Part shown: positions 33,283 through 43,759 of the stretch, one piece after another
How the letters are laid out: each line of letters starts with the position of its first letter
Numbering within the stretch: position 1 is the first letter of the stretch
Source of the DNA: Przewalskia tangutica
Lineage: Eukaryota; Streptophyta; Magnoliopsida; Solanales; Solanaceae
DNA length: 64,000 bases
Direction of reading: 5' to 3'
Assembly (NCBI GenBank): GCA_029844215.1
Contig: CM056724.1
Coordinates: forward strand, 82,045,093-82,109,092
Program-made: the position numbers and the translations under genes
The notes under the pieces: generated by a model
What the model was told of the DNA's origin: nothing
Databases searched by the model: none
What the model saw: the letters and a program-made list of their open reading frames with translations, nothing else

Positions 33283-33944
33283 GGTCGATGGCGGATCAAT
33301 AGGGTGGTTCCGGGTCGAAGGAGGGTCAGAAGGGTGGTCATGGGCTGCTGATTGGTCACGTTGGTGGTCGCGGGTCATGGATGCAGCCTAAGGGTCTTCG
33401 GTTAAAGAATGTAGAGCCCGATAATGGTTCATTTCCCATGGTTCTTGGTATTACAAATCATGTGGAAGTCGAACAGCCTACCCCTCAAACGAGACTTGGT
33501 AAATTAGGGCATTTAATTGCTGAGAGAACCAAGGAAACATCTCATTCAATGGGACATCGAAAATTGATAAGGGTGAGAACCGAAGAGTCAGCTCTTCTAA
33601 TGAATTCAAAGGTTGCGGAAACCAAAGGGGCAGCTCGTCAAAAGAGGTTTGGAAACTTGATGGCTACGGGATCCGAAGGGACTACTCTTCAATCGAGTCT
33701 TGGAAGATCAACTAATGTGGAAATCGAAGGGTCACTCTTTTCCAATTCGCCTAAGACCTATCATTTGGTCTCGACCAATGGAGCATTTAATGCCAAAGGA
33801 CTTGAGCCATTTATGGCAACCTTTCCCAATAGTGCACTACTCTTGAATTCCCCCATGAATGCAACTAATGCACCTATTAAGCGTGCAAGGATTTTAATTC
33901 AACGAAGGAAACTTATGCGGGAATCTTTACAAGTCCTCGTCTAG
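33283..33944 (+). pseudogene. Repeat-rich ORF of retroposon R, 3' part
   Basis: In-frame continuation of the 12755 frame once C and one TSD copy are removed: GSMADQ, then a TAG stop at 33300-33302, then an open frame to the stop at 33944. The stop replaces sequence read GQDGG in the upstream repeat, so a small change closed an otherwise open frame. Residues after 33313 repeat the upstream segment 13393-13775 (ERTKETSHSMGHR, AARQKRFGNLMATG) at high identity. The C-terminus is basic (IKRARILIQRRKLMRES). Function unknown. Confidence 0.6.
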
Positions 33945-34130
33945 AATCAAAAGGACTTAAATCTATTAAGATCTTATCCCCTCTTGTAATGGCACCTTTG
34001 AGTGACCACTGATCCCCTCCCCCATTTCTTGTTTGCATAACGTTGAGGATTGAGAACCCTCAATGACTGATTATAGCCATCTTTATTTCCGTTATTAGTA
34101 ATAATATTTGCATATACCTAAAAAAAAAAA
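33945..34130 (+). other. 3' untranslated region and poly(A) of retroposon R
   Basis: About 175 bp of T-rich sequence ending in roughly 11 A (34120-34130), followed directly by the target-site duplication. The tract marks the RNA 3' end used for target-primed integration. Confidence 0.75.
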
Positions 34131-34138
34131 TCGACTTG

Positions 34139-35161
34139 AATTGTAATCTTAAGGCTAAACATGCTAGTTTTCGGATTAGGGTTCCAATAGCCAATAAACT
34201 TATCAAACCTTATACTAAATACCTCATGCTTGCTAATATCCATAGCTACAACAATAAGTAAATCTTAAATGCTAAAACGACAAGATTTATACCTTTATAA
34301 GCCCTTAAAATTTCCAAGATTCAAAGTCGCGCCTTAGAAATTCTTAGCTCATTTCCTTACGTTCCAATCCGCTCCAAGCACTCCTAAGAAGCCTATGAAG
34401 AACCCATCTTCAAGTTCCAACTTCAAAGTTGAAGAACTCCTTAAGTTTTCGCCTTGCGACTAATACGAAAACGTCGTTTTTCCGAAATCTTTCTATTGAG
34501 ATATCCTTACAATACCCTTAGGGACATTGGGTTTAAGTCTTGTGAACAATGGATCAAAACTACAAAATTTTGTGTGGGCAAAAGGACCAAACCCGAGAGC
34601 ATGCTAGTGTGCACAAGAGTTGTCTAATTTTTCTAAGTGTTGAAGAGCTAGTCTTGCACTAGTAGTATGCTTATATAACACATTGGATGGCTTAGATTAC
34701 AACACATGAGTGGCTAGGATGAGTTTCACTAGGATTAAGCACAAGTGGCAAGTTGACTTGGTCAACAATATCAAGCTTTGAAGACTTATCTTCTACCATG
34801 GTCAATGACCATTTTACCCTTACAAAATTTTGACCAAGACCAAGTATGGGGTGCCACGTGTCGCCCTCTCATTCGTCCATAAAATTCTGTAACCCTCGTG
34901 GGCCCCACAAAAATGTAAAATTCCTCGGGTGGGCCCCACGTGACCAAATCCGTAAAAAATAATTTTCCATAATGTTAATAAGTTCCATACTCTTCAAATA
35001 ATGCATTTTGAGAATCCAATTCTCAACAACGAACATTTTTCCTTTCCGACGTTCGGAAGATTTTCCGTCGGAAAAACAATTCTTCCTTTCGTACCAATTT
35101 CCAAGTCTTGATTCCTTATGTACATTCTCTTTTACATGTCCTGGACTTACGGGGTGTAACA
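34139..35161 (-). mobile_element. Right (5') LTR of element B, second part (U3)
   Basis: Resumes the B LTR after R; homologous to 7093-8123. Contains the TATA box (34671-34678) and the G-box palindrome (34846-34867). Ends GGGGTGTAACA at the ATTAA target-site duplication. Confidence 0.87.
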
Positions 35162-35490
35162 ATTAAAACAAATGTGTGGCCAAGATTGAGATGGACAAAT
35201 ATCTTGAGTCAACTTGGCCATGCCATTCTCGCCCAACATGGGCCATGTGGGGGGGGTGACACGTGTCACCCCTATTGGTCCGAAATATTTTATCTCTCCA
35301 TAATTCTAATAAATTCCATAAGTCTCAAATACCAAATTTGAGAACCAAATTCCAATTACTAAACATTTTTCCTTCACGAGGTTCGGAATATTTTTCGTAG
35401 GAAAAGTAATCTTTCTTTCGTTTTAAACTTGAAGTCGTACTTTCTCACGTACGTCCTTATATACATGCCCTGGAACTACGGGGTGTAACA
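35162..35490 (-). mobile_element. Shared T LTR, second part (U3)
   Basis: Outer end of the T LTR begun at 900: ATTAA TSD copy, then U3 with a perfect 20-bp palindrome GGGGTGACACGTGTCACCCC (35253-35272), ending GGGGTGTAACA beside the PPT of the next T copy. Confidence 0.87.
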
Positions 35491-35530
35491 TTCTTCCCCC
35501 TTAGAAACATTCATCCCGAATGTTCTTACT
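35491..35530 (-). promoter_or_regulatory. PPT and adjacent palindrome of T
   Basis: Minus-strand AAGGGGGAAGAA at the LTR edge, preceded by the AACATTCG/TGAATGTT-type inverted repeat (about 35506-35524, one mismatch). Confidence 0.8.
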
Positions 35531-35631
35531 AAGTTCAATCTTAAACCGATGTCGGCATAGTGCCCTTTAACTATATCCAACACAATCAAATATGTCACAC
35601 ATGGCCACAATATAACACTTATGCATATACG

Positions 35632-36081
35632 TCAATCAAAATCGACAAGTAGTGAGAATGAATTACTTGTAGGTGTAGGGAACAAGTGAGGATACTTCAT
35701 CATCATGTCCTCATCTCCTTCCCAAGTCACATCCTCTTTATTATCATTCCGCCACAAGACCTTGACGGAAGCCACGTCCTTAGTCCGTAATCGTCTAACC
35801 TGGCGATCAAGTATCGCTATAGGACTCTCCTCATATGATAACCCCTATGTCACATGGACATCACTAACCGGGAAAACTCTGGATGGATCCCCTATACACA
35901 TCCGTACCATAGAAACATGGAAGACCGGATGTACTACTTCCAAATCGGATGGCAGATCTAACTCATAGGCAACCTTGCTTACTCTAGGAACAATCTGTTA
36001 TGACCCAATGTACCTCGGGCTAAGTTTCCCCTTCTTTCCGAACCTCATCACACCCTTCATGGGTGATATCTTCAAGAACAC
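35632..36081 (-). pseudogene. Integrase C-terminus and chromodomain-like tail of T
   Basis: After a stop following the integrase core, the minus strand continues with MKGVMRFGKKGKLSPRYIG, CIGDPSRVFPVSDV, YEESPIAILDRQVRRLRTK, VASVKVLWR and MKYPHLFPTP, ending at a stop at 35634-35632. It matches the D tail and the Tekay/Del-type chromodomain. Two or three stops interrupt it. Confidence 0.8.
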
Positions 36082-37150
36082 TCAATCATCAAGCTGAAAC
36101 TCCAAATGTCGACGTAGATTATCTGCATATGACTTCTGTCGACTCTGAGCTGCTAATAACCTCTCCTGGATAAGCTTTACCTTATCCACAGCCTGCTGAA
36201 TCAAGTCTAGTCCAACTAAATGAACCTCGCCAACATCGAACCAACCGATCAGCGACCTACATTTCCTTCCATATAAGGCGTCATAAGGCGCCATCTGAAT
36301 ACTGAAATGGTAGTTGTTATTATACGCAAACTCAACCAGAGGCAAATGATCCTCCCAGCTACCCCTGAAGTTAATAATACATGCCCTCAGCATATCCTCA
36401 AGTGTCTGGATAGTACGCTCTGCCTGTCCATCGATCTGAGGGTGAAATGCATTACTGAGACTCACATGTGTCCCTAACCCCTTTTGGAAAGACCTCCAGA
36501 AGTTAGCCATAAACTGGGCCCCTCTGTCTGATATAATAGATGTAGGAACTCCGTGAATTCTCACAACCTCCCGGATATACATTCTAGCATAATCCTCAGC
36601 CGAATAAGTAGTCCTGACCGGAATAAAATGGGCTTATTTCGTCAGTCTGTCTACTATAACCCAGATGGAATCCGACTTCCTCTGAGTACGAGGTAACCCT
36701 GTAACAAAATCCATGTTGATCACCTCTCACTTCCACGTCGGAATCTCGATAAATGCGTAATAGCCCAGCTTACGGTGCTCAACCTTGACCTGGCGACAAT
36801 TCGGACATCGAGCAATGAACTCGCTCGTCCCTCTTCGTGCCATCCGCCAATACACCTCACGAGGTCATGGTACATCTTAGTCGACCCCGGATGAACCGAA
36901 TAACGAGCACCGTGTGCCTCCCTTAACACCTGCTGACGAAGTCCTGCAACATCGGGTACACACAATCTATCATCGTACCTTAGCACCCTATCAGGTGCTA
37001 CCTCAAATGAACTATTCTCCTCTCGAAGAGCCGTATCTCGATACCGTACCAGAACCAGATCCTCATACTGTCGCCTCTTCACCTCCTCAACGATGGAAGA
37101 ATCGGAAACCTCTCGAACCCAAACTCTACTATCATCGGAATCAACCAACC
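36082..37150 (-). pseudogene. Integrase core of T
   Basis: The zinc-binding part (37148-36720) has the EAHGARYSVHPGSTKMYHDL stretch with both His; the two Cys are lost to a frame change. The catalytic core runs from NMDF (about 36715, first Asp) through IISDRGAQFMANFW (36545-36500, second Asp) and DGQAERTIQTLED (about 36440-36400, Glu); the frame at 36582-36082 is open for 166 codons. All three catalytic residues are visible, but at least one stop and one shift separate the domains. Confidence 0.85.
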
Positions 37151-37169
37151 GAACCCCAAGGCTCGCTAA

Positions 37170-37525
37170 CTAATGAATCTCACGAACCATGTCCCTTCTA
37201 TCTGGATTTTCGTCTGACAGACTATCCATAGATCTACGACTTAGAGCATCTGCAACCACGTTGGATTTCCCCGAGTGGTATAGGATATCAACATCATAAT
37301 CCTTCAGCAACTCTAACAATCGTCTATGCCGCAAGTTCAGCTCCCTCTGCCTGAAGATATACTGGAGGCTCTTGTGGTCTGTATAAATATCCACATGAAC
37401 CCCATATAAGTTATGCCTCCAAATCTTCAAAGCATGTATCACTGCCGCTAACTCCAAATCATGAGTAGGGTAGTTCCTCTCATGCTTTCTGAGCTGTCGG
37501 GACGCGTAAGCTATAACCTTACCAT
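37170..37525 (-). pseudogene. RNase H of T, C-terminal part
   Basis: Open frame with [28 protein letters not shown] and [10 protein letters not shown], the usual gypsy RNase H motifs. The N-terminal part lies beyond S2 at 40860 and above. The join is at the TSD GCTGC. Confidence 0.85.
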
Positions 37526-37736
37526 GCTGCTGTCACGACCCGACCCCGGGGCCGCGACTAGTACCCTTCCGGGGTACCACTCAGTATATGTCGGAGAATA
37601 GCAATGAACATACATAAAACAAATGCGTATAAGGTAAACATCACTAGCAATGCCGATAAGGCCGCCTTTCATAAAATAACTTAACCGATAGTGAAGCAGA
37701 CAACTTTATTCTTACAAACCCAAACCACAAACGTGA

Positions 37737-37950
37737 CTACAGACCTGCAGGAATAACAAGCGTGGCGGGACAGGCCGCCATACCACTGAATGTACAAAAG
37801 TCTATAACCTCGAGGAATCATACCAAAAGACAAAGCCTCGGAGGATGGAGCTTTCGGAAATGAGCAGTGATCCTAAGAGTGCGGACCAGCAAGCTCGTAT
37901 CTCGACTGCGGCGTGAACGCAGCCCGGGAGAGTCGATAACATGTACCAAG
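37737..37950 (-). other. Conserved multi-hairpin module, S2
   Basis: TGGCGGG/CCGCCA hairpin near 37762-37784, a GATCCTAAG arm at 37870 with a weak partner, and CTGCG/CGCAG near 37906-37922. Confidence 0.6.
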
Positions 37951-38103
37951 TATGCGGCGGGAAAATCGAAAATACCTCATAAGTCTAAAATAGCGGGGGC
38001 ATGTACAAAATCAGTTCTGAGAACACCGCACCTTACCAACAATGAGAAAATAAGTCATATACTATCTTTGCATGAAAATAGGAAGCTCATAATCAACACG
38101 TCC

Positions 38104-39172
38104 AAGTAAACTCGTATAGAGACCATGGAAGCATACGTGGAATCCTTCATCACCGGCACGCGTCAATAAACTCATACTAAGACAATGGAAGCATACGTGG
38201 AATCGCCGTCACTGGCGGTGCGTCGATAAGCTCATACTAAAACAATGGAAGCATACGTGGAATCGCTTCATCGCGGCACGTCGATAAACTCATACTAAAA
38301 CAATGGAAGCATACGTGGAATCCTTCATCACGGCGGCACGTCGATAAACTCAACGGTGGTATGGCGATCTTGGGGCTTGCCGCCATTCATACTCTTACCA
38401 CGAAGAAGGTGGTATAACGATCTTGGGGCTTGCCGCCATTTATACTCTTACCGCCATATCTGCATGCCTCGGAATCCTTCATCGTAAGCATGTCCAGGTG
38501 CATACGTCGAATCGCCTTCATCATCGTGCGTCCAAACAAACAAACTCATACTAAAACAATGGAAGCATACGTGGAATTCTTCATCAGCGGCGGTATGTCC
38601 AAGCAAACTCATACTAAAACAATGGAAGCATACGTGGAATCGCTTCATCATCGTGGCGATGCGTCCAAGTAACTCATAATCGAACAATGGAAGCATACGT
38701 GGAATCCTTCGTCATCGGCGACGTCCAAGTAAACTCATAATCAACAATGGAAGCATACCGTGGAATCCTTCATCATGGCGATGCGTCCAAGTAACTCATA
38801 ATCGAACAATGGAAGCATACGGTGGAATCCTTCATCTGGCGATGCGTCCAAGTAACTCATAATCGAACAATGGAAGCATACGTGGAATCCTTCATCATGG
38901 CGATGCGTCCAAGTAACTCATAATCGAACAATGGAAGCATACGGTGGAATCGCCGTCATCGGCGATGCGTCAAGTAACTCATAATCGAACAATGGAAGCA
39001 TACGGTGGAATCCTTCATCACTGGCGATGCGTCAAGTAACTCATAATCGAACAATGGAAGCATACGTGGAATCGCTTCATCGGCGATGCGTCCAAGTAAC
39101 TCATAAGCGAACAATGGAAGCATACGTGGAATCCTTCATCGCGGCGATGCGTCCAAGTAACTCATAACTTCT
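38104..39172 (-). repeat. Minisatellite, ~61-bp unit, inside S2
   Basis: About 14 imperfect copies of a unit containing CAATGGAAGCATACGTGGAA, separated mid-array (about 38345-38530) by a two-copy repeat with GATCTTGGGGCTTGCCGCCA. The unit resembles the CGTGGAATACCTTCCTCAC segment found once at the corresponding place in other LTRs (for example 14765-14785), so it probably arose by local amplification. Confidence 0.85.
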
Positions 39173-40859
39173 TTAGGCTTTCATTAACATACAAAATGAA
39201 TCTCATTTTCATGACCTTATTCAAGAAAACCCAACTCTTTAACCTTTCATAAAGTTATTATAACCAACTCCCATAAAGCCGTTATACTAACTTTATGCTT
39301 TAAAGCTTTAGGCGTTCATACTCTTTCATAAGGCGTTCTAACTAACCTCCCATAAGTAGTTATAACTCCTTATGTTTCAAAAGATTTCGTTCTTTTTATT
39401 AACCAAGAGACTTATACTTCAAATCAAACTCACACAATTTCGTAATACTTCTTCATGTCACGAAATCCTTATCTACCTTATTTAGGTTAAACCATTACTT
39501 AGGAATAAGTGGGTTAGCTCTCTAACCCAACCAACTTAGACATTTTCGTAAAACAAGTCAAGTACAACAAATAGATTTACTTCATTTAAAACACGACGTC
39601 ACCGTACTATATAGTTCAAACTACTCATGCTCAAGAGATAAGAAAGCTCCACATACCTCTTTGGTCAATCCACTTGCTAAGCTCAACTACCGCAAGTAAT
39701 ATTTCAACCTATAATAACCATGATATGTTCATTAACCTCTAATTCCAATGTAGAATAATCTAACTCAAAGCCACTAAAATTCTATAGAAAATTGGGCAGC
39801 ATTTCCTTTGTTTCTACTCACTTTGCCACCTTTCTCAAGGCCGAATTTACCATCAAAACACCACATTGTAAGGCTCAATCAATCCAACAATTTAAAGGGG
39901 ATTACACACCCAAAATTCTGTCCCATAAGTTTACAATAATTCACTTAACAATTCTAGGGTAGTTTTAGGCTACAACATGCTCATAATCTCTTCTTAACCC
40001 ATTCTTCATAACCAAACCACATTTCTAGCATGCAATGACTCTAAGAGCATTATTTACTACCACAAGTTCTTTCTTCTTAACATGCAACACTATAACTAAA
40101 TCTAAAGGAAGAATCATTACCTTAAAGTTTTAGCCAAAACTTATTCCAAGTATTGCTAGCGTCCTGCCAAGAACACCACCACAACAATGCCAACAAGCTA
40201 GCTACAAGCTTCCTTTTGGTTCTTAACTATTCAGATTTTTCTAAGGGTTTTAGAGAAGGGAGCAATTTGAGAGAGAGAGAGAGAAGATGAAAGATAGAAA
40301 ATGTCCAAGTCTTGGTCAATATATTGCATGCAACAGAAAATCAGATGGGGGGGGACACTTGTCACCCTCCCATGGTCTCTTTTAAAACAAAAATCGACTT
40401 TTCTATGTTTTTCCCCCCAAAAATCCCGGCCACACGGGCCGCGACTGTGAAACCTCCGCAGCCTCTCTCGATCTTTCGCGCCCGCTTATTCGGCGCGCGG
40501 CTGCAACTTCAGCGACCCTTCAGAACTTTAGGCGCCGCGGCCCTGCATCCGGCGCCGCGGCCCTGTCGCCTTCGCCCGAAACACATTTCTGTCCGACTGC
40601 GCACTGAACTTGTAACCCTCATAACTTTCTACTCCGACGTCCTATCGACGAACGGTTGGTTGCGTTGGAATCTAGACTCAACGAACTACGCCCCAGGCCT
40701 TTGAAACACTTATGAACTCTCAATGTACCGGGTCATAACCCGCCTTAAAGTTGACTAAAACCCGTCCGGAACAACCCATCAACCTATCTTCTGAAAATTT
40801 TAAGTCTTACTCATTTTCGTACGCCCTCATGCGCATGACCTGAACTACGGGGTGTAACA

Positions 40860-41982
40860 GCTGCATCAACACGCAACCAAGTCCGACACCCGAAGTATCA
40901 CAAAAAACCACATAACCCTCTAATCCCTCGGGAAGAGTAAGAACTGGAGTTGTCATCAACTTCTCCTTTAATAACTAGAAGCCCTTCTCACATGCATCCG
41001 TCCACTGGAACTTATCCGCTTTCTGAGTCAGCCTAGTCAAAGGCGTTGAGATCGAAGCGAACTTTTCCACAAATCTTCGGTAATAACCCGCAAGCCCTAA
41101 GAAGTTGCACACCTCAGTCGGTGTAGTAGGTCTAGGCCAAGTTTTCACCGCCTCGATCTTCGCCGTATCAACCCGAATATCATCGGCCCCGACAATGTGC
41201 CCCAAGAATGTCACTAAGGCCATCCAGAACTCACACTTAGAGAACTTGGCATACAACTACCGGCTCTGGAGGACTCTAAGTACCGTCCTCAAATAATCCG
41301 CATGCTCTTGCTCTGTGCGAGAGTAAACTAGTATGTTATCAATGAATACTATAGCAAACGTATCCAGAAATGGCTTGAACACCCGGTTCATCAAATCCAT
41401 AAATACCGCTGGAGCATTAGTCAATCCGAACGACATCACCCTGAACTCATAATGCCCGTACCGGGTCCTGAATGCAGTCTTCGGGAATTCTGCCTCTCTA
41501 ATTCGTACCTGATGATACCCGGATCGCAGATCTATCTTGGAAAAATACTTCGCACCCTACAACTGATCAAAAAAATCATCAATCCTGGGGAGGGGGTACC
41601 TATTCTTGATGGTTACCTTGTTCAGCTGCCTGTAGTCAATACACATACGCAGCGTCCCATCCTTCTTCTTCACAAACAACACCGGCGCTCCCCAAGGTGA
41701 AGTACTAGGCTTAATAAAGCCTTTCTCCAGCAAGTCTTTTAGTTGGTCCTTCAACTCTTTCAACTCAGCAGGTGTCATTCTGTACGGAGGAATAGATATA
41801 GGTCGAGTATCTGGAAAAACATCAATATAGAACTTTATCTCCCGCTCTAGACGAATACCTGGGAGATCATCTGGAAAAACATCCGGAAATTCTCTAACCA
41901 CCAGAACTGATTGAAGGACTGGCACCTCAACCTCTGTATCGAACACCCGAATAAGATGATAAATATACCCTTTCTGAACCAT
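40860..41982 (-). pseudogene. Reverse transcriptase and RNase H N-terminus of T
   Basis: RT frame 41982-41557 begins with a [13 protein letters not shown] linker and contains [19 protein letters not shown], the [13 protein letters not shown] thumb-facing segment and [12 protein letters not shown]. After a short broken stretch, 41439-41257 has MSFGLTNAP and the catalytic [10 protein letters not shown] (Asn where the second Asp of YxDD is expected). 41256-40975 continues with [21 protein letters not shown] and the start of RNase H. The Asp-to-Asn change would be expected to abolish activity. S2 cuts the frame at 40860. Confidence 0.87.
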
Positions 41983-42042
41983 CTTCCTATCCTTGAGATA
42001 AGAAATAAACCTACCCCTCGGCGATGCAGTATCCCATTTCCA

Positions 42043-42428
42043 CTAAATAACTAGCTCATCGGGAAACTGGAATCGAACCAATCTGTCTCTACAGTCAATA
42101 TTGGCATAACAAGAAGTCAACCAGTCCATACCCATAATGACATCAAAATCTATCATATCCATCTCTATCAAGTCTGCTAGGGTCTGACGGCTGTGTATAA
42201 TCACCGGGCAATTCTTATATACCCGCTCAGCTACCACCAAATCACCCACTAGCGTAGCTACCTCAAAAGGTTCTATTGACACCAGTTCTATTCCTATTCT
42301 ACCAGCAATAAGAGGAGATATATAGGACAAGGTAGAACCCGGATCTATCAAAGCATAAATGTCACAGCATAAAATCAATAGTATATTTGTAACGACATCC
42401 GGCGGAGTCTCCTGATCCTGTCGACTAG
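42043..42428 (-). pseudogene. Aspartic protease of T
   Basis: Open frame 42378-42043 with the catalytic ALIDPGSTLSY (Asp in DPGST, usual for this clade) and a VIMGMDWL motif. One retropepsin monomer length. The junction to the zinc-knuckle frame lies at 42428-42379. Confidence 0.85.
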
Positions 42429-43232
42429 CTAAGGCATATATGCGGTTCGGAGGACCGCTAGAACTAGGACCTCTTCCACGACCTCTACCGCGGCTCCGCC
42501 CAGAACACCGCCTCTGCGGGCGCGCATGACTGAAGATGATGACCCGACAAATGACCCTGTAGGCTGAGCCATACTACCCGTGCCGCCTCTGGTCGGACAA
42601 TCCCTCTTCAAATGGCCCTGCTGGCCGTAAGAGAAACATGCTCCTGAAGAAATACGACACTCTCCAGGATGGGATCTACCGCATCGACCACACAGAGGTA
42701 AAGGTGGCCTCATCTGGCTAGTACCCCTGTTCTCGAAACCCAAGCTCGGAGCCTTGACTCGCACCAATAACCCGGTGATCAAATGCGCGAATACCGAGAG
42801 GAGTACTCTGTGATGGCTGAGATGCAGACTGTTTTCTCACGAGGTGCGCCTCGAAAGTTACCCGAAAACCCCGCTGCTCGCCTCTTATCTCGGACTGCAT
42901 GGCCGACTCCTACATGTATGTCTTCCACACCCTGCGCGTATGCCTGGATCCTGGCAATATCCATACCTGGCTGAAGAGCCACTGCCATGCATCCATCAAC
43001 CAAGTAGCGGTCTAGCCCTATCACGTAGCGGTGAACTCTATCCACCATGTCAGCCACAATAGTGGGCGCATACCTAGCCAATGAGTCGAACTCTAGGCTA
43101 TACTCTCTGATGATCCTGCCACCCTGCCTCAATGTCAAAAACCTATCAACTCGGGCTCTCCTCATCTTAGGAGGCAAAAAGTGATCTAGGAAGGCCTCTG
43201 TGAACTCGTCCCAAATGGCTGGAGGAGCACCC
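42429..43232 (-). pseudogene. gag: gag C-terminal part of T
   Basis: 43177-42779 reads the capsid end (REYSLEFDSLARYAP, VDRVHRYVIGLDRYL). 42782-42429 carries the zinc-knuckle region CGRCGRSHPGEC and CFSYGQQGHLKRDC; the second knuckle has Tyr for its second Cys. E is inserted at 43232; the gag N-terminus resumes at 52554. Confidence 0.85.
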
Positions 43233-43751
43233 TGTTATACCCCGTAGTTCCAGGGTATGTATGTGAGGACGTACGTACGAGAATACGACCTTAAAATTGG
43301 AAAGGAAGAAAGATGTGATTTTTCGACGGAAAAGTTTCCGGATTTTGTGAAGGAAAAAGGTTCATTAATGGGAATTGGATTCCCAGATTTGGTATTCGGA
43401 CTTTTTGGAATATTTAAGAATTATGGAATTTTATTTCCGAAATTGGTCACGTGGGGCCCACGGGAGGAATTTACGGTTTGTGGGGCCCACTTTATTTTCG
43501 GATTTTTGGCATTGCGGATATATTTTCGGAAGATGAAATATTTTGGACGAGTAGGGGGGCGACACGTGTCACCCCCATGTGGCCATGTGGCCGAATGGTG
43601 GTGGGACACATGGCTTGGACGGTTTTGGTGAGGGGACAAGTGGCAAGCCACTTGTCCCATTTTTGTGGTAGCCAAATGTTTGGCCAACTACCCACACACA
43701 TGTACCCCATCCTCACCTTCCACTTGCATTAATCCTAGCCCTTGGTTTCTC

Positions 43752-43759
43752 TATAAATA
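43752..43759 (+). promoter_or_regulatory. TATA box of E 5' LTR
   Basis: TATAAATA 520 bases into the LTR; identical site at 49667-49674 in the 3' LTR. Confidence 0.65.

Larger units (their letters stand above)
12454..34130 (+). mobile_element. R: poly(A)-tailed non-LTR retroposon, interrupted by C
   Basis: Inserted in the right B LTR. AATCGACTTG occurs before it (12444-12453) and after its A-tract (34129-34138), and the other B LTR shows the empty site near 7090. The 3' end is a run of about 11 A; there are no LTRs. This is the signature of target-primed reverse transcription by LINE machinery. With C removed it is about 2.6 kb: a ~225-bp 5' untranslated part, one long ORF, a ~185-bp 3' untranslated part and poly(A). 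No RT or endonuclease is visible, so it would be non-autonomous or a 5'-part derivative of a LINE. Confidence 0.8.
3416..35161 (-). mobile_element. Element B: non-autonomous gypsy LTR element, interrupted
   Basis: Full-length minus-strand element inserted in the shared T LTR. The 5-bp TSD ATTAA is at 3411-3415 and 35162-35166. LTRs are 3416-8123 (interrupted by S1) and 10070-12453 plus 34139-35161 (interrupted by R), each about 3.41 kb after excision. The internal region is only about 1.95 kb (8124-10069): a short gag with zinc knuckles, a trace of protease and no RT or integrase. It must have been mobilised in trans. Everything between 12454 and 34130 arrived later. Confidence 0.88.
37531..40859 (-). 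mobile_element. S2: solo LTR in T RNase H
   Basis: Begins TGTCACGACCCG and ends GGGGTGTAACA, 3329 bp, flanked by TSD GCTGC (37526-37530 and 40860-40864), with no internal domain. Contains the hairpin module (37737-37950), a ~61-bp minisatellite (38104-39172), a short GA tract (about 40271-40285), a GC-rich stretch (40430-40570) and the U3 palindrome (about 40346-40369). Its family is distinct from the other LTRs but shares their landmarks. Confidence 0.87.

Noticed and set aside
38104..39172. Regular ~61-bp repeats suggestive of a CRISPR array
   Set aside because: The repeated part covers nearly the whole unit with no unique spacers, and the context is a plant solo LTR.
37531..40859. S2 as a full small transposon with genes
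   Set aside because: It has LTR-type ends, a 5-bp TSD and the LTR landmarks, but no PBS, PPT or coding domain; a solo LTR is sufficient.
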